A stretch of 64,000 bases of DNA from Vibrio cincinnatiensis DSM 19608. Lineage in GTDB: Bacteria; Pseudomonadota; Gammaproteobacteria; Enterobacterales; Vibrionaceae. How positions within the stretch are numbered: position 1 is the first letter of the stretch; every line of letters starts with the position of its first letter. Location of the stretch: positions 121,713 to 185,712 of the forward strand of contig NZ_FUXB01000004.1 of the NCBI RefSeq assembly GCF_900167345.1, in the 5' to 3' direction. Positions 9,137-18,145 of the stretch are shown here, piece by piece. The translations under genes were made by a program, and so were the position numbers. Below the pieces are notes generated by a model, which was given only the letters and a program-made list of their open reading frames with translations, did no database searches and was not told the DNA's origin.

Positions 9137-10267
9137 TTAACCTAACAGGCTAAGAGCTGCAGATGGTGACTGCTTTGCTTGAGCCAAGACAGAGGTACTG
9201 GCTTGTTGCAATATTTGTGACTTAGTCATTGCTGTGGTTTCCTTCGCATAATCAGTATCTTTGATACGACCACGAGAAGCATTCACATTTTCGTTAATGT
9301 TTTCTAAGTTACTAATTGCATGGCCAAACCGGTTTTGGAATGCCCCTAATTGTGCACGTTGGCTATCCACCGATTTTAGCGCGCCATCAAGCAAAGCAAT
9401 GGCTTCTTGTGACCCTGCCACCGTTGTGACATCAATATCTTTAACGGTCACATCTTGCCCAGCGCCAAAGCCAATTTCAGTCCCCAAATCACCACCAATG
9501 GTGACATCGCCAATCACTTTTTGTGATGAAGCGAAAAGTTGCAACTTACCGTCTTCACCAACAGAAGCTTGAATGTCATCATTTTGGCCATTGATGTAGG
9601 TAGCGACTTCTTCAAGATCATCCCCCGCTTTTACATTAATGGAGATATCACGAACTTCCCCTTGCTTATCAGTATAATTCAAGGTCAGTTCGGTTGCCGT
9701 TGTCACTTGCCAATCAGCGGCTTGTCCCGTTTCCGCTCGATAAGCTTTTCCGCCCATCTCCGTGGTATCCGAGCGCAAGCTTCCCATCGTTAATGTGACC
9801 GCTTCACCGGAGTCAGCCCCAATTTGGAAAGATTTACTACCAAAAGTACCATTCAATAAGCGGTTACCACCAAAAGAGGTACTCTCAGCAATGCGGTTGA
9901 GTTCATCATTCAACGCACCCACTTCTTCTTGAATCGCTAAACGCTCAGAACGGGTGTTAGAACCATTTGATGATTGCAGTGCCAAATCTCGCATACGTTG
10001 CAAAATGTTGGTACTTTCATTCATCGCACCTTCAGCCGTTTGTGCAATCGAGATACCATCATTGGCATTGCGGACAGCAACATCCAGACCACGACTTTGC
10101 GAAGTTAAACGGTTGGATATTTGTAAACCGGCAGCATCGTCTCGCGCACTGTTTATTCGGTATCCGGATGACAAGCGTTCCATTGATTTCTGCACACCTG
10201 CCGCCCCATTATTGAGGTGACGCTGTGCGGTCATCGCCGAAACGTTGGTGTTAACGTTAATTGCCAT
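9137..10267 (-). CDS. flaB: Polar flagellin (flaB position)
   Basis: This is a subunit of the polar filament, exported by the flagellar type III system and chaperoned by FliS. The 376-residue protein has conserved D0/D1 ends (N-terminal [18 protein letters not shown] and C-terminal [20 protein letters not shown]) and a variable centre. It is the third of three tandem flagellin genes; by V. cholerae naming this slot is flaB (flaA in V. parahaemolyticus). A sigma-28 type promoter lies about 85-110 bases upstream. Confidence 0.94.
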   Translation of the reverse strand: MAINVNTNVSAMTAQRHLNNGAAGVQKSMERLSSGYRINSARDDAAGLQISNRLTSQSRGLDVAVRNANDGISIAQTAEGAMNESTNILQRMRDLALQSSNGSNTRSERLAIQEEVGALNDELNRIAESTSFGGNRLLNGTFGSKSFQIGADSGEAVTLTMGSLRSDTTEMGGKAYRAETGQAADWQVTTATELTLNYTDKQGEVRDISINVKAGDDLEEVATYINGQNDDIQASVGEDGKLQLFASSQKVIGDVTIGGDLGTEIGFGAGQDVTVKDIDVTTVAGSQEAIALLDGALKSVDSQRAQLGAFQNRFGHAISNLENINENVNASRGRIKDTDYAKETTAMTKSQILQQASTSVLAQAKQSPSAALSLLG

Positions 10268-10349
10268 AGTATTGATCTCCTTAGGCGATTGTTAGTGTTC
10301 CTCCGAGTCTCTCACCCCTCGTCGGTACACCTCATTTCTCTCGTATCCT

Positions 10350-10376
10350 TTAACGGCCTAGATTAGATATCCTTTA
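10350..10376 (-). promoter_or_regulatory. Sigma-28 (FliA) promoter of flaB
   Basis: On the minus strand TAAAG and GCCGTTAA are separated by 14 bases, a full match to the Vibrio FliA pattern. The leader to the flaB ATG is about 75 bases. Confidence 0.85.
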
Positions 10377-10516
10377 GAAAAAAATGTGTCATTTTTTTAC
10401 TTTTTTTCTCTGAAGTAAAAAAAAGTGATCAACGTCAATAAATAATAATAGTCTCCAATCAAATAGTTCGCTCTTTAAAGAGAAGTCACCTCCCCATACC
10501 CCCCGATTTTAGGCAT

Positions 10517-10546
10517 AAAAAAATCCAGCCGAAGCTGGATTTTTTT
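10517..10546 (-). terminator. Terminator after flaD flagellin
   Basis: AAATCCAGC and GCTGGATTT form a 9-bp stem with a CGAA loop, with A-runs before and T-runs after on both strands. It lies just after the flaD stop and separates the flaD and flaB transcripts. Confidence 0.9.
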
Positions 10547-10558
10547 CGTTTAACTCGA

Positions 10559-11695
10559 TTAGCCAAGTAGGCTTAGTGCGGCGTTGGGCGCTTGTTTCGC
10601 TTGAGCAAGCACCGAGCTTGATGCTTGACCGAGAATTTGCGCTTTCGTCAATGCTGTTGTCTCTTTCGCAAAATCGGTATCTTTAATGCGGCTCTTAGAG
10701 GCATTCACGTTTTCATTGATGTTATCTAAGTTATTGATAGCATGACCAAAACGATTTTGGAATGCACCCAGTTCAGCACGATGGCTATCCACATACTTAA
10801 GCGCTGCATCAACAATCGCTACCGCTTCTTGTGCCCCACCCACCGTGGTCACATCAATAGTATTAATCGTTACCTCAGAAGGGGCTTGCATGTCTAATTC
10901 CGTAGCTAAAGCCCCAGAAAATGCGACACTGTCGACATTATCGGTATTACTGGCAAAAATTTGTAACTGTCCATCTTCGTTAACAGACGCACGAATAGCA
11001 TCGGTTTGACCATTGATGTAAGTCGCTAATTCTTCAATATCATCGCCTTCTTTGGCTACGATATCGATAGGATCCAGCACATCGCCATTTTTGTCGGTAA
11101 TCGTGATGGTAAGATCATTATTTCCCGCAGTTACCCCCCAGTCTTTATCTGTGGTTGTCGCGGCAACGTAGCTCTTACCCCCCATCATTTCGTTATCACT
11201 GCGCATGTCTTTCATGGTCAGCATGACCGCTTCACCACTTTGTGAACCGATTTGGAACGCTTTAGTTTGGAACGTACCGTTTAATAGTCGGTTACCCGCA
11301 AATGATGTGGTTTCTGCAATACGGTTCAATTCTTTATTGAGTGCGCCGACTTCTTCTTGAATCGCAACACGCTCAGATTTAGAGTTAGAGCCGTTTGCAG
11401 ATTGTAGCGAGAGATCACGCATCCGTTGTAGGATGTTGGTGGTTTCATTCATCGCACCTTCAGCGGTTTGTGCCATTGAGATACCATCATTGGCGTTACG
11501 TACCGCAACGTCTAAACCACGGCTTTGTACATTCAAACGGTTAGAAATTTGCAGCCCGGCTGCATCATCTTTCGCGCTGTTAATTTTAAACCCAGAAGAC
11601 AAACGTTCCATTGATGTTTGTTGTGCGCTGGTTGCACTGTTTAGGTAACGTTGTGCGGTCATTGCTGATACGTTGGTATTTACATTCACTGCCAT
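10559..11695 (-). CDS. flaD: Polar flagellin (flaD position)
   Basis: The second of three tandem flagellins, 378 residues. The D0/D1 ends are nearly identical to the flaB product ([19 protein letters not shown] at the start, [20 protein letters not shown] at the end), with a divergent central region. It is monocistronic: its own sigma-28 type promoter stands upstream and a strong hairpin terminator follows the stop. The name uses V. cholerae order; in V. parahaemolyticus the slot is flaB. Confidence 0.93.
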   Translation of the reverse strand: MAVNVNTNVSAMTAQRYLNSATSAQQTSMERLSSGFKINSAKDDAAGLQISNRLNVQSRGLDVAVRNANDGISMAQTAEGAMNETTNILQRMRDLSLQSANGSNSKSERVAIQEEVGALNKELNRIAETTSFAGNRLLNGTFQTKAFQIGSQSGEAVMLTMKDMRSDNEMMGGKSYVAATTTDKDWGVTAGNNDLTITITDKNGDVLDPIDIVAKEGDDIEELATYINGQTDAIRASVNEDGQLQIFASNTDNVDSVAFSGALATELDMQAPSEVTINTIDVTTVGGAQEAVAIVDAALKYVDSHRAELGAFQNRFGHAINNLDNINENVNASKSRIKDTDFAKETTALTKAQILGQASSSVLAQAKQAPNAALSLLG

Positions 11696-11776
11696 GGTGA
11701 TTTCTCCAATTGATTTTCCGATATTTCCGGTTTCCGACGTCTCGGAAAACCAAGTAGTTCTCTCAAAGTTATTCTC

Positions 11777-11803
11777 TTAACGGCGTACAGAAAAAAAGCT
11801 TTA
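11777..11803 (-). promoter_or_regulatory. Sigma-28 (FliA) promoter of flaD
   Basis: On the minus strand TAAAG-N14-GCCGTTAA, identical in both boxes and spacer length to the flaB promoter. A run of A then T (AAAAAAAA next to TTTTTTTT) sits just upstream of the -35 box. Confidence 0.85.
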
Positions 11804-11931
11804 GGGAAAAAATGTGTTTTTTTTAAAAAAAACGGTTGGCTGATAAAAATGGGCAATATCTTCACAAAAAGAAGAAATAACGTCTTTTTTCATTCAAGTT
11901 TTACTAACCGATGCCGATAGATTTCGATTTT

Positions 11932-13068
11932 CTATGAATTGAGTAAACTCAGCGCGAGGTTGGGTTGTTTTTTCGCCTGAGCAAGAATAGAGGTACTCAC
12001 TTGTTGAAGGATCTGCTGTTTAAGCATTTGCGTGGTTTCCTTCGCGTAATCGGTATCTTTAATCCGGCTATTGGAGGCCGCTAAGTTTTCATGCGTGTTA
12101 TCAAGGTTGTTCACCGCATGGCTAAACCGATTTTGCCATGCACCAAGTTCGGCTCTATGGCTATCGACATACTGTAGTGCGGTATCTAACACTGACACCG
12201 CTCTCTGAGCTCCGCCCACCGAGGTAATGTCGAGATCATGCACAGAATCATAACCATCAAGCCCAAGTTGTAGCTCATCAGCCAAGCCCCCACTCAATGA
12301 TAGGGTGCCAGCGGTTTCTTTTCCGGGCATATAAAGTTGTAACTGCCCGTACTCATTCACCGAAGCAGAAAGAAGCTCTGTTTGACCATTGATATAAGTG
12401 GCAAGCTGTTCAATATTATCTCCCGCCTTGGCTTGTACGGTTATTTGCTGGTTATTTCCAAAGGCATCAAGATAGTCGATCGTCAAATCTCGACGTTCAT
12501 GGCTTACCGCCCATTGATCATTGGCCGATAGGGCAGAGAGATAACTAAAGCCCCCCATATCCAGCGTATCTGAACGCATATTTTTTAGAGACAGGGAAAC
12601 CGCCTCACCGGCCGCGGCACCAATTTGAAAAGATGACTGCCCAAATGAGCCGTTCAGTAACTTTCTTCCCGCAAAAGAGGTGGTTTCTGCTATTCGATTA
12701 ATTTCATCATCTAAGGCGTTCATCTCTTCTTGCAGCGCTCGACGCTCTGCAAGGCTGTTTGACCCATTCGCCGATTGCAAAGACAAGTCTCTCATTCGTT
12801 GTAATAATGCCGTGGTTTCTTGCATGGCCCCTTCTGCGGTCTGCATGATTGAAACCCCATCATTGGCATTACGTACGGCAACCTCTAACCCTCGCATTTG
12901 TGTCACTAAACGGTTAGAGATTTGCAGCCCAGCTGCATCATCCTTGGCTCGATTGATTCGAGAACCTGAAGATAGTCGCTCTAGCGATTGGTTTAGCCTT
13001 TCCGTGGCGTTATTGAGATGACGCTGTGTCATTAACGCAGAAACATTGGTATTCACCGTCATTGACAT
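11932..13068 (-). CDS. flaE: Polar flagellin (flaE position)
   Basis: The first of three tandem flagellins, 378 residues, and the most divergent: it begins [20 protein letters not shown] and ends [18 protein letters not shown]. The central region differs from the other two. Position matches flaE of V. cholerae and flaF of V. parahaemolyticus. The start could be Met1 or Met3; GGGAG lies upstream of both. A less perfect sigma-28 site precedes it, and no clear terminator was found after the stop. Confidence 0.92.
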   Translation of the reverse strand: MSMTVNTNVSALMTQRHLNNATERLNQSLERLSSGSRINRAKDDAAGLQISNRLVTQMRGLEVAVRNANDGVSIMQTAEGAMQETTALLQRMRDLSLQSANGSNSLAERRALQEEMNALDDEINRIAETTSFAGRKLLNGSFGQSSFQIGAAAGEAVSLSLKNMRSDTLDMGGFSYLSALSANDQWAVSHERRDLTIDYLDAFGNNQQITVQAKAGDNIEQLATYINGQTELLSASVNEYGQLQLYMPGKETAGTLSLSGGLADELQLGLDGYDSVHDLDITSVGGAQRAVSVLDTALQYVDSHRAELGAWQNRFSHAVNNLDNTHENLAASNSRIKDTDYAKETTQMLKQQILQQVSTSILAQAKKQPNLALSLLNS

Positions 13069-13113
13069 TCGGTATTACCACTCCCACTTAACGGTTACGT
13101 TGACGTAACTCCG

Positions 13114-13140
13114 TTATCGACCACTCATGGAAAAACTTGA
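13114..13140 (-). promoter_or_regulatory. Probable sigma-28 promoter of flaE
   Basis: On the minus strand TCAAG-N14-GTCGATAA: one mismatch in each box against TAAAG and GCCGATAA, with the same 14-bp spacer as the other two flagellin promoters. A second -10-like GTTAA at 13088-13095 lacks a -35 partner. Confidence 0.6.
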
Positions 13141-13167
13141 AATAAAATGCCGGACAAAAGCCCGGCA
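13141..13167 (-). terminator. Terminator after DyP gene
   Basis: TGCCGG (13148-13153) pairs with CCGGCA (13162-13167); on the minus strand the stem is followed by TTTTATTT. It isolates the peroxidase gene from the flaE promoter directly downstream. Confidence 0.75.
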
Positions 13168-13189
13168 GAAAGAAGGGAAAATACGGAAC

Positions 13190-14092
13190 CTACTGAATCG
13201 TTAATGCCGCTAGCATCTCTTGTGATGGCGCAAAGAAATACGCCCCTGTCACCGCACGGGTAAAACGCAGCAACTGATCCGTTTTACCATCGGTAACACC
13301 ATACATGCTTTCTAGCATCACCTTAAAATTATGCAGTGTTTGGCAGTAAGCAATAAATAATAAGCCATGCTCACCACTGGCGCTGCCATAAGGCAAGCTA
13401 TGACGAACAATTTTCAGCCCTTTGCCTTCTTCTTTAATATCCACTCGACCAACATGAGAAGCGGCGGGAACCTTATCGAGTTCAACGGAATCGGGTTTAG
13501 TACGGCCGATCACTTTTTCCTGCGCCGCCATGTTCAACCGATTCCACGCAGGTAAGTTATGCACAAAACGTTGCACCATCACATAACTGCCACCAGCAAA
13601 CTCACCCTCAGGAACAATCGCAACTTCACGGCGCTGTTCCTCTTTGGGGTTCTCGGTCCCATCAATAAAACCGGTCATATCTCGCGCATCTAAATAACGG
13701 AAACCATAGGTTTCGTCCACCACATCCACAGATTCTGCAATCTCGCTTAAGCATTTTCGCATCACGTAAAACAGCAGATCATGCCGTTTAGAATGGCAAT
13801 GGATAAGCACATCTACGTCTGTACTTGGCGCTTGTATTTCCCCTTCACCAAGAATAGGAAAATCGATCAACTCTTCCGGCATCGGGGCATTCACTCGCTG
13901 CCAAAAAGCCTTAGTAAAAGCGAGCGATAGCGTCAGTTCAGCCCCCGCTTGTGTGTTATTAATGTCTTCAACGAAGGCAGGAAGCGTTTGTAATTGAGCC
14001 AGTACCTGAGCATGGTTATGCTTGATTTTCAAAATGCTGTACAGAGCAAAGGGCTCTGCATCCGGTAAAATGGCCGACTGTGGCGTTGACAT
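13190..14092 (-). CDS. DyP-type haem peroxidase
   Basis: Dye-decolourising peroxidases use haem and hydrogen peroxide to oxidise bulky substrates; the physiological substrate is unknown. The 300-residue protein has the family GxxDG signature GFIDGTENP (141-149, catalytic Asp144), the proximal haem ligand His213 in ASHVGRVD and distal Arg230 in IVRHSLPYG. There is no Tat or Sec signal, so it is cytoplasmic (YfeX/VcDyP-like). A gene of this type also follows the flagellins in V. cholerae (from memory). A 13-base palindrome lies 22 bases before the start. Confidence 0.93.
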   Translation of the reverse strand: MSTPQSAILPDAEPFALYSILKIKHNHAQVLAQLQTLPAFVEDINNTQAGAELTLSLAFTKAFWQRVNAPMPEELIDFPILGEGEIQAPSTDVDVLIHCHSKRHDLLFYVMRKCLSEIAESVDVVDETYGFRYLDARDMTGFIDGTENPKEEQRREVAIVPEGEFAGGSYVMVQRFVHNLPAWNRLNMAAQEKVIGRTKPDSVELDKVPAASHVGRVDIKEEGKGLKIVRHSLPYGSASGEHGLLFIAYCQTLHNFKVMLESMYGVTDGKTDQLLRFTRAVTGAYFFAPSQEMLAALTIQ

Positions 14093-14114
14093 AATGTGTC
14101 CTCACTTTGCTGTT

Positions 14115-14127
14115 TTACACAGTGTAA
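14115..14127. promoter_or_regulatory. Operator-like palindrome upstream of DyP gene
   Basis: TTACACAGTGTAA is a perfect 6+1+6 inverted repeat 22 bases before the peroxidase ATG. No known regulator is assigned from sequence alone. Confidence 0.35.
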
Positions 14128-14157
14128 TAAAAAGAGATTCTATAGTTTTGATACCGA

Positions 14158-14658
14158 TCATGGCTTCTTCGCCACTCTGCCTGCCTCTTGTGACAAATGC
14201 GCAGAAGAGGAGAAAGAGTCAAAGCAGTCTTTCACTCGCTGACTACGAGCAAGATACAAGAAAAACCATAATAAAATGAGTAATGTTAGCGCATTAGCCC
14301 ACTGAAAAGCGCCGTGTTGCAGATAAACATGGTAGAGCGTTTGCAGCCATTGAACGGCTAGTGTCAACAAGGTTAACGTTCGGCCCCAGCCAACCCAAAT
14401 CCAAACATACCAACGCTTGATATGTCGTAAATGGATCAGCCACATCAAAAACAGGCTCGGTATCCCAGCGACTAATCCTAAGTAGAGCATTTGTGTATCA
14501 GGGTAAATAAAGCGAAGAATCGTTGGGCCGTTTTCTCGGCTCACCCCAGCCACGACAAAAACCACCCAAGCACGCGCTAAAAATAACCACCCAAGCCAAA
14601 GCCATAAGGAAGCTTTTAAGTAACCATGAGAATCATAATGTTCGAAAGAATAGCGCAC
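14158..14658 (-). CDS. DUF2919 family inner-membrane protein
   Basis: A 166-residue polytopic protein of unknown function. The N-terminal RYSFEHYDSHGYLKASLWLW pattern and four hydrophobic segments (about 17-38, 56-76, 85-105, 118-138) fit DUF2919 (YfeZ-like). The start is a GTG at 14658, giving the conserved MRYSFE opening; a weak AAGA lies upstream. In enterobacteria yfeZ adjoins the DyP gene yfeX (family knowledge), and here the two are also adjacent, with 65 bases between them. Confidence 0.8.
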   Translation of the reverse strand: MRYSFEHYDSHGYLKASLWLWLGWLFLARAWVVFVVAGVSRENGPTILRFIYPDTQMLYLGLVAGIPSLFLMWLIHLRHIKRWYVWIWVGWGRTLTLLTLAVQWLQTLYHVYLQHGAFQWANALTLLILLWFFLYLARSQRVKDCFDSFSSSAHLSQEAGRVAKKP

Positions 14659-14848
14659 TGTCTTGGATGGTTGATAAAATCACTGCCAATACTTTAACGC
14701 AATCATCAGAAATAACCTACTCCAACACGAGAAAGAGACACCGCAAAGTGCCTCATCCTCTTTTTGATCACTGAATGATTGAATACCTTGCCGTTTGAGT
14801 AAAAACGTTGCAGCATGCTAACCTATCGACAAAGCAAAAGGATCGCTC

Positions 14849-15193
14849 ATGAAAAAAACCGCCATACCCTCACCACAAACTCAACAAGAAGCCATGTCGA
14901 TAGCCAAAGCCACTCAAAAACCAGGCCAAACCAAAGAGCAGACCAAACTGATTGCGCAAGGAATAGAGAAAGGGATTGCGCTCTATAAAAAGCAGCAAAA
15001 GGAAAAGAACCGACAAGCAGATAAAGCACGTAAAAAAGTATTGAAAGACAAATCCCCTTCCGCCCTTGAAGACGATAACACCCACATTACCGATGACGAC
15101 TCCGTTACGACAACATCACGTTATCTAATTTTATTACCTTGGGCACTGCTGGTGGCCAGTTGGCTCGGATTTGCCACGTTTTGGCTTCGGTAA
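14849..15193 (+). CDS. DUF2956 family protein with C-terminal membrane anchor
   Basis: A 114-residue protein of unknown function. The N-terminal two thirds are highly charged and helical (KPGQTKEQTKLIAQGIEKG followed by a Lys/Arg-rich coiled-coil-like stretch), and residues about 91-112 form one hydrophobic segment (YLILLPWALLVASWLGFATF), so it is probably tail-anchored. The pattern fits DUF2956, found next to DUF2919 genes in Vibrio. An AAAGGATC element precedes the ATG. It is divergent from the DUF2919 gene. Confidence 0.8.
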   Translation: MKKTAIPSPQTQQEAMSIAKATQKPGQTKEQTKLIAQGIEKGIALYKKQQKEKNRQADKARKKVLKDKSPSALEDDNTHITDDDSVTTTSRYLILLPWALLVASWLGFATFWLR

Positions 15194-15248
15194 TAACCAA
15201 GGGCAACGGGCACACTTAGTGATTACCGATAAAACTACCGCCGATAGA

Positions 15249-16985
15249 TTATGTTCTGAAACACTGAATGTACTGGCTCAATGCCGCAGACATTTGAGTT
15301 AACTCAGCACTGGCTTGATAGGCTATTTTTTCATTTTGACTCATACTAGAGACGATCAAATTCAGCTCAGCCATATTTTCGTTGACCGAATTCATGACTT
15401 GTGTCTGTTGCGTGACGATGTCGGCTACGGTTAAGTTTTGTTGTAAAATACGATTTATCGCTAAAGACATGTCATCAAGCTGAGCAACCACCGTAGCCGA
15501 GCTGGCTTCAGAGACATGACAATTTTCTTGAGTAGTGGCCATTTTTTTCTGTATCGTTTCTGTTGTCAGCGTGAATTGGCGGAATAGATCATCAATTTCC
15601 TTGGTACAAGATCCGGTTCGAGCGGCCAATGTTCTGACCTCTTCAGCCACAACCGCAAAACCTCGCCCACTTTCCCCAGCTCGAGCCGCTTCAATCGCAG
15701 CATTTAAAGCCAGTAAATTGGTTTGATCCGCTATTTGCTTAATGGTTTGAAGAATATTACTAATGGCTTGTGAATCTCGCGTGATTTGCTGAACTTCACA
15801 TGACATGGCTTTCACATCTTGAGCAAGGGTATCCATACTACCTGACGCTCGACGCCCAGCTTGCGCAGATTCATTCATCTGCTCTTTTACACATTCAACA
15901 AATTCTGCCGCTTGAATGGTACTTTGTTGAGCCTCACTTGAGAGCTGTGTAACACTGTTCATCGCTTTAACAATATCTTGTGTTTCGGCGCTATGCTGTT
16001 CTGCCGACATCATATTATTCTTCGCTTGGCCATTCAGTTGCACAATCAAAGGTTCTATCTCTAGATTGGTCCGTTTTATTTGTGAAAAAATATCTTGTAT
16101 CTGAGCCATAAATTGGTTGATTGCCTGAGAAATCTGACCAAATTCATCACCGCTATTTACAGTTAAACGTTGTGTTAAATCTGCTTCGCCAGCCGTTAAC
16201 CCTTGGACTAAATGTCTTAACCTTTCTACCGGACGCAATAATAACTGTAATACGATACTACTTAATAATAACATAATTATCGCACAGCTAATTAAATAAA
16301 TATTTATTTGGGTATTAATCCGCGTCGTCTGCAAAGCAATAAACCCTTGGTCAATATAACTAATCAATTTCCAATGCCGATTTCCTATTGTTATTTGACT
16401 TTGCAATTCTTGTAAAGAAGATACTTGGGGTTTATTGGTATAAATGGATACGCCATTATCAGCAATAAGTTGAAAATAGGTTCCATCGGTATCAAATTTT
16501 TCTATAACGTTTTCAAGAACGTTCAGATCCAATACAAAAAAATCGACGATATTCTTGTTCTTACGAGATAACGTTAAGCTCAACTTTCCATCTTTCAGAC
16601 TCACTTCACTCACATGAATACCATCAGTGTGGGAGCGAGCTAACTGAATATATTCCTGAGTTTCAGCATCATCCATACTGCCTTCATCACTCAGCGCCAT
16701 TTTATTCATCACTTTTACTACCCGTTCAAATCCAAGCTTATCTTTGGTAGATTTAATATGCATGATGCCAAATTCAACGCTTTCAACTAAATTTAATTTA
16801 CTTTGGATATAATCACTAATATTCTCTTCAATCAATGATACCGTCTTCGTCATATTATTCATCGATGATTGATAAATATAATCATTAATGACACTTTTTA
16901 CACTAATAAAAGAGACCGCGATGGTTGCCACAATTGTCGCAATCATTAATATTAATATTTTTACTTTAAAGGTTAACCACTTCAT
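15249..16985 (-). CDS. Methyl-accepting chemotaxis protein (periplasmic Cache-like sensor)
   Basis: A 578-residue transmembrane chemoreceptor. Helix 1 lies at about 8-30, a periplasmic domain of about 190 residues follows with a Cache-like fold pattern ([18 protein letters not shown]), helix 2 lies at about 225-248, then HAMP ([24 protein letters not shown] split) and a signalling domain with the kinase-control tip [20 protein letters not shown]. It sits beside a galactanase and begins the sugar block, so a role in sensing galactan-derived sugars is possible but not shown. A terminator for the upstream galactanase gene separates the two. Confidence 0.9.
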   Translation of the reverse strand: MKWLTFKVKILILMIATIVATIAVSFISVKSVINDYIYQSSMNNMTKTVSLIEENISDYIQSKLNLVESVEFGIMHIKSTKDKLGFERVVKVMNKMALSDEGSMDDAETQEYIQLARSHTDGIHVSEVSLKDGKLSLTLSRKNKNIVDFFVLDLNVLENVIEKFDTDGTYFQLIADNGVSIYTNKPQVSSLQELQSQITIGNRHWKLISYIDQGFIALQTTRINTQINIYLISCAIIMLLLSSIVLQLLLRPVERLRHLVQGLTAGEADLTQRLTVNSGDEFGQISQAINQFMAQIQDIFSQIKRTNLEIEPLIVQLNGQAKNNMMSAEQHSAETQDIVKAMNSVTQLSSEAQQSTIQAAEFVECVKEQMNESAQAGRRASGSMDTLAQDVKAMSCEVQQITRDSQAISNILQTIKQIADQTNLLALNAAIEAARAGESGRGFAVVAEEVRTLAARTGSCTKEIDDLFRQFTLTTETIQKKMATTQENCHVSEASSATVVAQLDDMSLAINRILQQNLTVADIVTQQTQVMNSVNENMAELNLIVSSMSQNEKIAYQASAELTQMSAALSQYIQCFRT

Positions 16986-17048
16986 ATATGACCTATTGGT
17001 GATACTTAATGTTCACTCTTTTGATAATAATTCAAGCTCATTGACAGG

Positions 17049-17080
17049 AAAAAGCCTGAGCTATTTATAGCAATCAGGCT
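17049..17080 (-). terminator. Terminator after secreted GH53 gene
   Basis: On the minus strand AGCCTGA and TCAGGCT pair around a 14-base loop, followed by TTTTTCC. It lies between the galactanase stop and the chemoreceptor start. Confidence 0.7.
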
Positions 17081-17088
17081 GAAGGATA

Positions 17089-18096
17089 TTATTCTAAGAA
17101 GGCATCTAATGCCTCGGTTGGTCTTTGAGTATTTGGATCCCATGCTCCCCATGTATACCCTTGCCAACTATAAGCTTGAGGTTCCCAATAAAATACGCCT
17201 ATCCCTTTCCCTTGATTAACACTACGAACTTTACTAATGACGTCAGAGAGAATCGCCTTGGCTTCTGGATCATCCCAAGGAACTCCTACCTCCGTCACCA
17301 TCACTTCGGATCCATATCGACTCACCATATCATTCAAATTATTCCGACATAGATTGGTGGCTTGCTGCCAAGTCAGGCCCGTTGCACTTCTTGGGTAAGA
17401 AGAAGCACCGATAACATCCCATTCAGAACCATTGGCTTTCAAACCATCAAAAATCCAACGAAAGTTGGCGTTATCATGGCAATTGGCTAAATGAACAATA
17501 ATTTTAGCTTGAGGAAATACCTCTTTGGCGGCATTTCGTCCACTGTTAAATAACCACGCAAAATTTCTCATGTTGTTGGATGCCAAACCATCATTCCATA
17601 GCATGCCATTATTGGTTTCATTACCTATTTGTATCCACTTAGGCGTGATCCCTGCATTTTTTAACTCGGTTAAAGAGTCCCGAGTATAAGACCACACTTG
17701 CCCCATTAATTCGTTAAAGTTGAGATTCTTCCACTCATTCGGTTTCCATTGATTTCCCGGGTCGGCCCAAGTATCGCTATAGTGAAAGTCAATCATGACA
17801 TCCATACCCGCCGCCTTTGCCCACTGCGCTTTAACGATAACATCGTCCAATGAGTTATAATAACCGTCAGCTGGGTTAACCCACACCCGTAAACGTACAG
17901 CTGTCATTCCATGATCGCGTAAAATAGACAACACATCCTGCCTATATCCCCAATCGTTATAAAACTGATAGCCACTGTTTTCCATTTGAGTCAACCAGCT
18001 GATATCTGCGCCTTTTGTAAAAGCAAAAGAAGAGTGAGCAAAAAGCAGCAAACTTAAGCTAGCAAGGGTATTTGGTATAATTTGCATCGTATTCAT
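17089..18096 (-). CDS. Secreted endo-beta-1,4-galactanase, GH53
   Basis: GH53 enzymes cut beta-1,4-galactan (type I arabinogalactan side chains of pectin) into oligosaccharides. The 335-residue form starting at 18096 has a Sec signal peptide (about 1-25, ending SSFA) without a lipobox, so it is periplasmic or exported. The (beta/alpha)8 fold shows the acid/base Glu160 in IQIGNETNNG and the nucleophile Glu269 in VTEVGVPW. A longer frame to 18222 would overlap the porin gene and adds an unlikely N-terminus. ATG codons at 18096 and 18087 are both possible. It is the second GH53 gene in this block. Confidence 0.92.
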   Translation of the reverse strand: MNTMQIIPNTLASLSLLLFAHSSFAFTKGADISWLTQMENSGYQFYNDWGYRQDVLSILRDHGMTAVRLRVWVNPADGYYNSLDDVIVKAQWAKAAGMDVMIDFHYSDTWADPGNQWKPNEWKNLNFNELMGQVWSYTRDSLTELKNAGITPKWIQIGNETNNGMLWNDGLASNNMRNFAWLFNSGRNAAKEVFPQAKIIVHLANCHDNANFRWIFDGLKANGSEWDVIGASSYPRSATGLTWQQATNLCRNNLNDMVSRYGSEVMVTEVGVPWDDPEAKAILSDVISKVRSVNQGKGIGVFYWEPQAYSWQGYTWGAWDPNTQRPTEALDAFLE

Positions 18097-18104
18097 CCAT
18101 CCTG

Positions 18105-18134
18105 AATAAATAAGGGCAGCACACAATGCTGCCC
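18105..18134 (-). terminator. Hairpin between porin and GH53 genes
   Basis: GGGCAGCA and TGCTGCCC form an 8-bp stem with a 5-base loop in the 49-base gap. On the minus strand it is followed by TTATTTATT, so it may act as a partial terminator that lowers expression of the downstream galactanase. Confidence 0.5.
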
Positions 18135-18145
18135 CACAAGGTGAT

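Noticed and set aside
13088..13095. First candidate -10 (TTAACGGT) for flaE
   Set aside because: No TAAAG-like box at the 14-base spacing; the site at 13114-13140 fits better.
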